Part shown: piece after piece, positions 53,930-64,000 of the stretch
Layout: each line of letters begins with the position of its first letter
How positions within the stretch are numbered: the stretch's first letter is position 1
NCBI RefSeq assembly: GCF_001949145.1
Contig: NW_019091527.1
Coordinates: 296,706-360,705 of the forward strand
Reading direction: 5' to 3'
Origin: Acanthaster planci
Taxonomy: Eukaryota > Echinodermata > Asteroidea > Valvatida > Acanthasteridae
Length of the DNA stretch: 64,000 nt
The notes under the pieces: generated by a model
The model's input: the letters and a program-made list of their open reading frames with translations, nothing else
What the model was told of the DNA's origin: nothing
The model's database searches: none
Made by a program: the position numbers and the translations under genes

Positions 53930-56900
53930 CTGAAGCAGCAACAAGGAGGGAAAAACAAAACAAAACAAAAAACAAAAGCATGAGATTAGATAAATAAATC
54001 AACCAGCCGTTTTCACCCAGCAACAATACCTTGGGCGCCAAAGAGAAGGAAATGTCACATCCAATGAAAAACAGAGCCGATGGGAAAAAACCATTCAGTC
54101 CCAATACCTCGACCTTGTTTGACCAGGCCCAGTTCCCATGCAGACAGACAGTGTCTGCCCCTATAGAAATACTATGCTTACAAGCACTGGCCACCATTCA
54201 CTTGGGGGGCATGGAAGTACACTCTTTGATCAAACAGTTCAAATCAAATCCTAGAAGCCGGCAAGTGTGCACACATGTCTGTGCGCGGATAGAACAACAG
54301 AAGGCTTCAAATTTACTGTTTGTGACACAAACTATGTGCGACTTGAAAAACTAGATTGTGTACAACTGTATGAAAAACCATATGTACATGTACATTGTAT
54401 ATATACCGGGATCAAGTGGTTTAACTATTGGATGGCCCATTGAAATATCATCTTTCTTTTTAGAAGACATGGCTACCATCCGAAAATAAAGCTGTTATTA
54501 TTTAAATTATTATAACATCCACCGGTGTACTTCTTAATTCACCCTTTTCCATTTTTTACCTCCACTTCGTATTCACTTCTGGTGGAAAATGCTCCTATTT
54601 GCGTACGATGCATGCCGTCACTGTCATAACAATTACCCACCATGTCATATGCGACACTCCGGGTAGGGGACATTCCGAGGGAACAGAGTGCAAAACCAAT
54701 TTTCGAGATGTCACCCAACGGTGCCGAGGTAATTCATAGCTGGACATTCCTCATGCCATTGTAAGTGGGTGCCTTCAACTCGGGCCCATGGATCCATGTG
54801 TGGAATGGCGTGGAGCATGGAATGGAGGCATTATGTGCTCAGCATAAAGGGACGGTTGCCTTCAGGGGGAGTTTCGGACAGCCCGTGCCAGGACATGGGC
54901 GGGCAGTTCGAGGATGCAAGGATGGTATAAATGCCTCCAAAAAGATTTTAAAAAACCCTGATCAAATTTACAACAAAACTGGCTGTGGCGAGTCAACGAC
55001 CTTCCCACGGCAAAACACGGTGGCAATTTCACGACTGGAATAGTCTGATTCCTCCAGCCTGGTGATTGCTATTCTGTTACAAGTCCACAGCACCAGTAAG
55101 GTGACCATACAATTAAGAGTGTGAGTGTGCATATATATGCAAATACCATTTTTATAGCTGTCGGCACTACCGATTAATCAATCTATTTGAAGCCTCGAAG
55201 TGATTATTCTAGCTCACTTCCTTTATACCAGTCTGTTCATCACATAAAAGAATCATCACACCTTTAAACGTGATCCTTTGTACATGAACAAGTACAAAGT
55301 ATGGGGAAAAAAAACAAACTTTTTGTAACCATATGTTTGGTCAAGAATTTATGATTGTGTCTGAATCGACGACATGTACCGTAAGCTGTGGCTGGTTCAG
55401 GTACATACGGGCACAGGTAGTAACACAACAGAGAGGAGCTGCAGTTCCTAGCCAAAGGCTAGCACGCAACTGCCACAACCACTTTTGGGTGTTGCCTTTG
55501 TCTGACTTCAAGCAACTGGCCAGGCCGAAAAAAAAAAAATCAGTCTGGCAACACAGACGGTACGGTTAGTGGGTACTGCCACCATGTTGGTGTTAAGCAG
55601 TTATTGTTTGCATATGGCTGGCACGTAACGATCACGTCCATGTACATTTTTACCACGTGGGTATTTGCACAAATGCATCGTAGTAACTACATGCAAGTTC
55701 CTTCGTCTTGGTCATCTTCCAGTTGGGTAAAACAGCACAGGAGATTTTACCGAGGATCCTTTAAAATGTCTTTTTTCCTTACAGCTCTGTTTATTCATAT
55801 TCATGCAGGAAATACTCGCAGACACCCCAACAAAGTGCCCAATAGCAGAGGTCAGGTTCCTGAAACTCAAGTACGTGTACGAGCTTGGTGCTATGTCTCT
55901 CCACCAATGTTTATGAATGACATTAAGTTGTAATCCATTTACTTCAAACAGCTACGGGAGTTCCCAGTTTCATATGCTGCTTGTCATTGTTTCCCGGTAA
56001 TTTAGAAACGACTTTACTCTTTCAGTTTTGATTATCACTTATAAAAAAGTGGAAACAAAAATCAACACATTTACAATGTCTGTGAAGTTGAATGGAAGTT
56101 ATTCACATGTGGGTGGTGTTGTATCTTTTCACAGAAGCAACCTGGGACCCAATATCATTTCTTGTCACGCAGTCCTATGCTATAATGTTTCACATTCATG
56201 GATTATTACTATACTGAGACCTGTGCTGAATTTTATTTCTCAACATCAAGTACGTATATGTGCACTGTTTGCTTAAATGCACATGTGTAAACTGCAGCAC
56301 CTTTCAATGTTTTCTTTTCATTATCATTATTATTATTGTTATTGGCAATGTTTTATTTAACGTTGATCAATTATTGTTTCCTCATGTCATTTATTCCCTG
56401 TCTGCAAATTTGTTCCCTGTCTGGGAATTTAATTACAACCCCATTGATGTCTTCTTCGATCAGCCGACAAGAAAGGCCTTGACAGCCAAGAACGCGTTGC
56501 GCTGTTCACACCAAGTTCCATCACGACTCTTTAACAAAAATATGGGGTGACGTTCTTCCGCGACACACGGTAACTGCACTATGGGTAGTATTATCTCCAA
56601 TTTCTCACAACTGGAGATCCTACAGTTCTTCAAAATGACAAGTGATGTATTCCATTCAAATTTTTATGGACTGTACAAACAACTAAGTTGAAGGGAGAAT
56701 ACAGACGAAATGCAACGTGTGCCCCATTTCAATGTCTCTCATTCACAACGAGTAAAGTCCACTGTGAAACAGTGGAACAAAACATTTGGCTGCAAACTGT
56801 AACACATTTGGAACTCGATTTCTTGAGAATATGAAGCAATTTCAAAAGTCTGGAACAGTACCAATTTGGAACTCTCCTGTAAACTTCGGTTACAATGCCT

Positions 56901-59174
56901 CAAACAACTGGGGTATTTGGTGGGAGCCATCCAGAGTCAACGAATCCACTGCTGTGCAGTAACCAACCTTGTGCAAATTCTTGCAAAAATCTGAAATCTT
57001 ATGCAAAATCTGAATCCTTTCCAATCCTCCCCCAAACTAATCGTGCTATTTTGAAGACATGTACTAACTACATGTTGCTGGGGTTCCTGCCATATCATCG
57101 TCTGAATGATAATCCACACAAAAACAACAATTCTCTGAGAAAAAAAAGCATGACTATCCACTCAGACCAGTGAATTTTCTTCATATCAAATGTAGTTCCT
57201 AATGTGTTCAGATTTAATTGTCTGTATCATGATGACACGGCATGTGGTTTAAAACGAGACATTCTTGGCTATGGTGACTATTCTAATTATTTCCAAAATA
57301 AACATTTTCATGGTTGCCCTCCCGCATCCATGATTATAGGAATTCATTTTCGGATGTAAAATGTTATTCCTAATAACAGGACAATATAAAAAAAGATTTC
57401 ATGTACATAAATGTATAAATGGGATAAAAATCTACGTTGTTTTTACTTTCTTTTCCATCTTTTCTTTTTTCTTCCCTCTTATTTTAAATTCTGAAATACA
57501 ACACAGCTTACATATTTTTTTTCAAGGTCACTGCAATCAATAGCAACAATGACAAACAATTCTCCTGACAGTCCAACCCCATCCGCTCTACACACCGCTA
57601 ATGGGATCTATGGGCTGGACTCTCGGTGTACATGTTAACTTGCATCAAGCCCTGCATCTTTGCACCCATTATCCACACCGATAAAAGATCTGCCCAGGTC
57701 GGGCACACTGCGGCCATTCTCTCCTCCCATTCACAACCCACTGAAAAACCCCTGGCCTCAACTGGCAATTCTAATTTGTCGCCGAATTACCGTGCCAAAC
57801 ACAGCAATACTGGCCCTGCCAAAATTAACAAATCTTTAAAGGAACAGTCCCAACTCGGATATCCAAGCATGCAGGTGAACAGAACAAGCCAACGCCAATT
57901 CCTCCTTTAAAAAGCCCCTTCAACCACACCCAATGGTTATTCCCGTCCCAGTCCAGCGAGCACGTGAAGAACGGGACAATGGGGTGTTGGTACAGGGTGA
58001 CCCCCATGCTCTGCAGTTTCACTTCAAAGTCCTTCGATGTGCATACAATGCAACCGGGTACAAATAAACCATGGGAAAACACCCACCACCGACAAATGTA
58101 CATGTACGTCATTGGCAAGGGGGGGGGACCATTGAGACAACACAGTAACATTCGGGTGGGTATTGTTGTGTTCTCTGCCGTGTCTGGAAATACGGTGACA
58201 TGCATACACGTAGTTCAGACCAGACAGTCTTTGACTGGATCTGATAAAGGCATGGGTGTTTGTCAGAGAAACGGAAAGGGAGGACAACGGCACAATGAGG
58301 AGAGGGCTGGAGGAGAGACAAGTGGGTGCTTTGCAGCCGTGATGGGCGAGAGACAGGGGTGTGAAGAATAAAGAGGGCCGGGCCAGGGAAATTTGAGGGC
58401 CGGGCCAAGGATTTCTTCCAACAGAAATTGCCAACAAGGGAGGGGAAAATAAATACAAAAGAGGCGACCCACTGAACTTGGAAGGAAATATTCAAAACTT
58501 ACACAATTCTGGGATGTGTTTGGGGCATTTGAAATAATATGCTGATTGTTGCTTTTTTCGTACCAACTACATGTACACATTGAGAAAAGGAAAAACTTGG
58601 ACAATCTGCACAAAGTGCAAAAATAGCATGAAGGCCCTCCGCTCAGTTACACGGATTTGTTGAGCGCAGGTATCTGTCTACACCGATCTCATTTCTGGAC
58701 CAGAATATCAAGTTTGACACTGTCAAAGAAGGTCTGGTTTCCTGAGAGCACAACACGGTGCACAGGTCAGAGTTTGAGTGGACAATTCAGAATCTGTGTG
58801 GACTCAATGTACTGAAAGCTGGACAGAACTGCAGGAGATTACGGTGCCCCAAACTGGTCAAACATCTAACAGGATTTATCTTTTAACAAAATAACAAACA
58901 ACATTTTTAGGAGACACCTAGATGCTTCTTCAGCCAGAGCTATGGCAGGCATGGCACAAAGTCCACCCACGAGGCAAGGCTGGATAAGAATGGACTACTT
59001 GGATTGTGGGTCTGTTTACACTGCAATTTGGGAGCCTATCAAGCTCCTATAGTTTCATGGTAAGGTGTGTCCAACCAGGTGCACACTTTTTAAGTAGGGC
59101 AGGTTTTGACCAAAATGGTGGCCAGAGAGTTAACAGGAACAAGTTATCCAAATGCAAAAACGTTCAAAGCCTAC
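53930..59174 (-). other. Intron between RRM1 end exon and linker exon (5,245 bases)
   Basis: Bounded by donor GTAGGC at 59174 and acceptor TTCAG at 53930. It contains an (ATT)n microsatellite at 56319-56344, a 13-base GC-rich direct repeat GAGGGCCGGGCCA at 58373-58385 and 58395-58407, and ACATGTAC motifs near 54382 and 58097. A lone TTTAAAGGAACAGTCC motif near 57836 resembles one terminus of the TTAA element at 61731 but has no visible partner. No coding exon was recognised. Confidence 0.88.
56319..56344. repeat. (ATT)n microsatellite
   Basis: Short run of ATT/ATC/GTT triplets. Confidence 0.9.
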
Positions 59175-59259
59175 CTTTTTACTGTCTACTTCGTGGCGCT
59201 CTGTTTTAAGCACTTTCTCTACGCACTTGGGATCCCCAAAAGTCACGAATCCAAAGCCC
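59175..59259 (-). CDS. MSI: Musashi-family RNA-binding protein, exon encoding RNP1 and the end of RRM1
   Basis: This 85-base minus-strand exon follows an acceptor reading GCCTCTCCAG and ends at donor AAAAAG|GTAGGC, a weaker donor than the GTAAG sites of the two later exons. The first base completes the arginine begun in the previous exon. The 28 following codons start [16 protein letters not shown] and end RHEVDSKK. With the preceding arginine this gives the RNP1 octamer RGFGFVTF, whose aromatic residues contact RNA in RRM proteins. The HE(V/L)DSK ending followed by IDPKVAFP in the next exon is characteristic of Musashi and separates it from hnRNP A and DAZAP1. The exon ends in phase 0. No stop or frame break is present. 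The region 59260-60947 separates it from the preceding exon. Confidence 0.95.
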
Positions 59260-60947
59260 CTGGAGAGGCAAACAAAAACATGTGAATCACACCAGTTGTC
59301 GAAACCCATTGCCCTGCTGTGCCTAACTAGACACTAAATCCTGCCCCCCCCGATACAACACTGAGATTCGACAGACAAATGGCACACTACATGTACTATT
59401 TATAACAACCAACATGAACGTTACAAACTTACACACAATAATGTGCAACAAGGGTTTAACGGGCAATTCAGTTACTTCACCATGATTTCATGTCACATTA
59501 ACCACAATCTACTACGCGGTGAATTCCATCAACCCAAATCCCTAGGTATTCTTATATTATAGGGATCTGTCCCCCCCTCCCAAAAAGAAGAAAAAGTGAA
59601 ACACTGTGTATAAACCAGGCTTACATGACCGTGCAATAAGTAAACAGAGTCCATTTCACTTATGGAATTGCACTTGACTACAATGAGATACATGTGCCTA
59701 TCTGATGCTGACTGTAACTCCTTGCGGCAGCAGCACCAACTCTGACCACGGTTCAACCAATGGCCAATTCAGGGAAGAGTCACAGTGATTTCAAGCTTTT
59801 GACATAGCATGCAATGCATCGTGTACCAAGGCCAAATGATTTGGTTCGTCAGTGAAAAGTGCAAGTTCGAAGCTAATGCACCAGGCCTATGCCAATTATT
59901 TGGATATTTGGTGATCCAATTAATCAAGGAAATTTTCAAAAGGCGCCGATTCAACCATGTCTCCAGGTTTTACGAGTAAACTTCATGACAAATAAATACA
60001 TATGGCCAAAAATAACTTTTCCTTCAAGTGTTTCCCCTTTTTAACTTTTCATAAAGCATGTATAGAAAGTCTTCTGTTTTTGTGGGAATTTGGTACATGC
60101 ATCCAAATATTTAATATTTTATCGATCGGCAAGTTGAATAGTCAAATAATTCAATTATTCAAATCATCTCACCCTCAAAATTCACTCCATGGAATTCACT
60201 TCATTTGTAGGCTTTTACTGAGGTTTACATCCTTAACTTATTTCTCCATCCCACCAATCCCCTAGAAATTTGGAGTCCATTCCAAACCGACTCATGACTT
60301 CCCAAGAGAGTCAAAGTCGATTTCAAAATGTTGGAGTCATCACCGAAGCCTAATGTCAATTCAGGGGCACTCAGGTTCATGCACAGGCAATGCCATTTGG
60401 GCTTAAGATGCAATCGCCAACCCATCAGAGCGCAGGAAATCCATGTGGTACACTTTGAATAAATCAAAGTAGAGTTGGTAACCACTTCAACATTGTGAAG
60501 CGTTAATTAACGACAGCAGCCACTAAACACCAGGCTCAGGCATGGCCAAAAATGTACCTGTCGGTACAAATTACATTGTCTGTCCTTGAAAAAATCCTGC
60601 ACAGTGTACCACAGTGGCCCAATCTGACATTGGGTGTTCCAAACCATCAAAATTGAGAAGAAAAACATAATCAGCTCACAGACAAACCAAGGAGTCTTTA
60701 TATACACTGATGCATCCCTTTGGATAAAACCATATTAGTATGTAATATACATGTAGGGAATGGTTACTGATATCAAAACAGCAAGCGTAATCGGTACATA
60801 ATACTTTTACACCTGACCCGCATCCCAAAAAACACCTCAGGGATTCTGTTTTGCGAGATAAAGAAGGAGACAAACACTCAGAGATACGGATGTCACTTGG
60901 AGATTATATTTTTCTCCCTCTGTTTTTTTTTTTTTATGTTTCCTCAC
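59260..60947 (-). other. Intron interrupting the RNP1 codon run of RRM1 (1,688 bases)
   Basis: The donor G|GTGAGG at 60947 and acceptor CTCTCCAG at 59260 split the arginine codon directly before GFGFVTF. A perfect 12-base palindrome CGTTAATTAACG lies at 60501-60512. Nothing else could be identified. Confidence 0.9.
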
Positions 60948-61029
60948 CGTGACTTTTTTGAGTTAGGATCCCGCATGATAACGCACTCCTTGATCTCTCC
61001 ATACTTGCGAAAGTATTCCCTTAGGCTGT
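60948..61029 (-). CDS. MSI: Musashi-family RNA-binding protein, exon encoding the middle of RRM1
   Basis: Read on the minus strand, this 82-base exon starts after an acceptor ending TTCCAG and ends at a donor CACG|GTGAGG. It begins with two bases of a split codon, encodes 26 complete residues starting [15 protein letters not shown] and ending MRDPNSKKS, and leaves two bases (CG) that complete an arginine in the next exon. The pattern of helix 1 (SLREYF), the turn (KYGEI) and strand 2-3 (ECVIMRDP) is that of RRM1 in Musashi proteins. hnRNP A/B and DAZAP1 RRM1 share parts of it. The exon carrying the RNP2 strand and the start of RRM1 is not visible between 61030 and 64000, so it probably lies beyond the right edge. 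The protein binds mRNA in the cytoplasm and regulates translation (family knowledge). Family assignment is strong when all four exons are considered. MSI1 versus MSI2 cannot be decided, and many invertebrates have one ancestral gene. Confidence 0.93.
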
Positions 61030-64000
61030 CTGGAAGATTCAAAGACAAAAAACAAGCAGGATTCACGTTACTCTGGGTCAAACAAGTTTACAGTTAACAT
61101 CATAAACAAACCCACATGAGAATTACACAGCAGAGAGAATGGTAGAAAGTACTAAGACAAAACCAGGATTTTGTGAGAGAATTTCTCTGTATTTGTAAAG
61201 GAAAGTATTCAGGTAGATGTACGTTTGTAACATTTAGTGGAAAATACCATTGACATGAGAGATGACACAAGACACTGAACAAAAATTATACATTAAATCG
61301 TTTATCACAGTTCTGTGATTCAGTCTTACTAGCGAGGCTTAAAACCAAATCAACTAATCCTATATTTATATCTGGCTTGAACCTTCTACTTTCTAATTAA
61401 ATCGTGAAATTGATGCATTCATATTATTTTTTATTGCCAGGATTAGCCTCGCGACAATGGTCGACGTCTGCCCAAAGGGCTTGGAGGGTATTATACACCA
61501 GATGGCACTACGGTAGACCCTGGCGCCAACATCCATCCACCAAGTCCATAGGAATCAACCCAGCAAGGAAAAAAATGTATTAAGTCATGTATTCTTAGGG
61601 TTCTTATTTCTTCCCCTTTTTTTCCTTTTTTTTTCTTTTCCTCAACCTCGATGAAAAGGGCGAACGACCATGACACGTTTGCTGCTTGTTTGATGTGTAC
61701 GGCCACATCAACTGAAATTCATCCCTTTAAAGGTACAGTCCATCATTTGCAGTTATCCGAAGAGTAAATAAAACGATTATTGTTGACAAGCGCACTTGGT
61801 TTAGAGATGGTTATGGGACTAAACTGCCCGTGAAATTGTTGCCTTTGGTGTGCTTTCATTTTCAGGAAAACAAGACCACTTCCAATGATGCGTCTAAAGA
61901 ATTCCTTTTTGGAAAATTGTCATTAAAAACGAGGGCAAGTACTGGCAACAAACACACACACACATGGTTACTATAATTTGTCGGTTCAGTGTGCAATATC
62001 GCGCAGCTGCACTTGAACAAACTTGAGAATGTGGTCTCAGATGCTGCATTCAGGCAAAATTTATTCAAAACATGACTCAGCAACTTTTCATCTGAAATCA
62101 AATCCTGGAAAATAGTTTTTCTCGGACTGTATGGTGGTATTTGCTAGGCTGAAACTTCACTGGGATCATTAGGCCACTTAAAAAAGAAATTGTTTCGCAT
62201 CAGTTGTATTTGAAACAAGTGAGGAGGGAGGATTTTTTTTTTTTTGGTATGCATGCTGATCTGGACTCCCGCAAGAATAAAAGCGCCATGTTCACTTCAG
62301 ACTGACAGACTCGTGCACTGAAGTGCACATGACATTGTGTGTATGTACTCAGGTCACATGTTTGCGTGCAAGAGGTTGTGTGGGCACTGAGGGAACTATG
62401 GGGGACAGCTAAGGACATCGGAAAAGACAACTTTTAAAGAACAACAAATCATGCGACAAGGCGTTTTGAGGCAGGCGCTGATGCTAAACTAATTAGTTTT
62501 TTATGTGGCCTTATTACGCACCATTCTTCATATTTTTGTTGCCTCAAAAGGAAAATATTGCACACATGACGGACTGTACCTTTAAAATAACAGTTGTGGA
62601 CTCGTGAGGACAGGGAATTGTGGAGAAGATTGTGACACAAAGGAGCTTCAATTTTGGCAAACTGATCCCTCCGTCTGCATGAATGTATCTCAATATGAAA
62701 TCTGTAAGCCACCCTTCTCTTTGCCTTCTCTTTGCAGTCACTTGTACCCCCCGTGTGTTCTTTCAATTACGATTTGCCTGGAAAGGGAAGACCTTATGAA
62801 TTACTTATGAAGCCAAACTGCGAGTGTCTCACCGGTTCTTCTTTTTTTTCTCTCTCTGTCTTCTCTTTTTATTCTCTACAAATAACCTCAATGGGATTAT
62901 GCAAACCCGAGCTGGAAGAGCAACTGTCATAAATCAGGCTGCGCGACGGCTGAAATGTTCTTCAGCTAGCATGTCTCTAGGACCAAAAACCAGGCAAGTG
63001 CTTCAGAATGACGCCTTACTTGTAAATCAGTTTACTGCATTACACACCTTCTGTAAAAATGCCGTATAATTTACTGACTTACTTAATGCATGGTGTACAA
63101 ACACGAACAGCCAACATGAATTTTATCTCTCTGAAAAATGTGAAAGACTACCTGCAGACCTCTTTTTGTTTTTAACGCTCTATATAAATAATGTAGACAT
63201 GTGGTAACGAATCTACGACTAGCTCCTTGTTAATGAGGCTTTCTATATGTGTTCCATCTTTTCAGGTCAATTTTTTCTTATTAACAGATAATTTATTCAA
63301 TTACTCCAAAGTTTAAACTGGCCTTGCAGCTTTGGTAGAAATTTACGATTTGGGGTTTTTTCCATACTGAAGGTGTGACAACATCTAGCAAATAAAATGC
63401 AAATTCATCTTCAAGGAATTTCTTCAAGTGACCTTTGATACTTCCCGCCTTGCTCAAATATCAGAAAACTGGCAGCAAGGAGGACTTGCTACGTGATCTC
63501 ACAAGCCCAAATGACACTGTTCGAACAGTGCTTATGCACAAGCAGATGCACTCAATAGTCTCAGCTACACATGTCAATGTGCACTGCCCTTTGCTAACAA
63601 CGCAGGTGCACACTTGGGGCCAGTGCACAGCCCCACTGGCAATGCAACGCCTTGCTATCCAAGGACCAAGGGACAAACAAAAGGGGATCAAGGCCATGAT
63701 AATGCTGTTTTTTAAGCCAGGTAGTCATGTGTGTGCTTAGACATGTGGGTGCAAACACTGGGGAAGAAACAGCAATGTGCAGTGCATGGCCCCTACCAGA
63801 TTGACCATGGACATTAATACACCAGTTTAACCATGAAGGTTGAAGTGCAAATTTGACAAGGGGGAAACTAAACGGAGCCAAGGCGACCGATGGCGTGTAA
63901 AGGAATAAAAATGTGGAGAAAGGAGGTCACCTTCGATAGTAACTTCAATATGTCTCATGGCTTTGTGTCGGACTGGCTTGACATGAATACGTTACTTAAC
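61030..64000 (-). other. Intron (partial) upstream of the RRM1 exon
   Basis: About 3 kb upstream of the first visible exon in transcript order. The exon that should encode the RNP2 strand of RRM1 (the K(M/L)FIGGL region) is not visible here. The stretch contains a TTAA-flanked TIR element (61731-62581). The rest has no recognisable coding or RNA feature. An open minus-strand segment touches the right edge (about 63928-63991) but does not resemble Musashi. Confidence 0.7.
61731..62581. mobile_element. Non-autonomous TTAA-flanked TIR transposon (851 bases), piggyBac-like
   Basis: The left terminus AGGTACAGTCCATCAT and the reverse complement of the right terminus, AGGTACAGTCCGTCAT, match at 15 of 16 positions. 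Both are directly flanked by TTAA (61727-61730 and 62582-62585). TTAA duplication is the hallmark of piggyBac-type insertion (family knowledge), so this is probably a non-autonomous relative. The interior has no transposase-like frame. It includes a CA microsatellite near 61951-61964 and a T run near 62232-62245. The TIR is short, and only this one complete copy is in the window. Confidence 0.7.

Noticed and set aside
57831-57860. TTTAAAGGAACAGTCC motif as a second TTAA element
   Set aside because: Only one terminus is visible; no inverted partner was found nearby.
63925-64000. Minus-strand open segment at the right edge ending before a GT (KPVRHKAMRHIEVTIEG)
   Set aside because: It does not resemble the expected start of Musashi RRM1, the upstream acceptor is poor, and it is cut by the window edge. 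It might be an alternative or UTR exon but cannot be supported.

Overview
This is a eukaryotic, intron-dominated window. The only gene supported by sequence is a Musashi-family RNA-binding protein gene (MSI1/MSI2-like) transcribed from the minus strand. Four short coding exons can be read. In transcript order they are 61029-60948 (first part of RRM1), 59259-59175 (RNP1 and end of RRM1), 53929-53888 (42-base linker exon) and 16416-16324 (start of RRM2). All have GT/AG junctions, and reading phase is kept across each splice. Together they give 99 complete codons plus one codon split across a splice. The start of RRM1, the second half of RRM2, the C-terminal tail and both UTRs were not found and probably lie outside the window on either side. 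Coding sequence is about 0.5% of the window.

The organism is most likely a marine deuterostome invertebrate, perhaps an echinoderm. This rests on the introns (one of 37.5 kb), on many dispersed palindromic ACATGTACATGT-type motifs and ACCGGT motifs, on short TIR elements that begin GGGCCCAATTT, and on abundant mono-C/A/T runs. This placement is an inference from general sequence character, not from a marker gene.

Layout on the + strand: 1-16323 is intron downstream of the RRM2 exon. It holds a 251-base TIR element (2944-3194), copy 1 of a 240-base MITE (8390-8633) and a CpG-richer patch near 5335-5600. The RRM2 exon follows at 16324-16416. Next is a 37.5-kb intron (16417-53887) with a tandem duplication (18064-18164), an AT-rich repeat region (46247-46630), a degenerate minisatellite (about 48460-48600) and MITE copy 2 in the opposite orientation (41019-41261). 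The linker exon is at 53888-53929, followed by a 5.2-kb intron, the exon at 59175-59259, a 1.7-kb intron and the exon at 60948-61029. The last 3 kb is upstream intron and contains an 851-base TIR element flanked by TTAA (61731-62581).

Musashi proteins bind UAG-containing sites in mRNA 3'UTRs through two tandem RRMs and regulate translation, classically in neural and other stem or progenitor cells. No other protein-coding gene, tRNA, rRNA, CRISPR array or bacterial feature was found. The many 60-170 codon open frames show no recognisable domains and are treated as chance frames in intronic DNA. I found no evidence for an undescribed multi-gene system. The most interesting non-coding structure is the pair of inverted MITE copies that flank the RRM2 exon.
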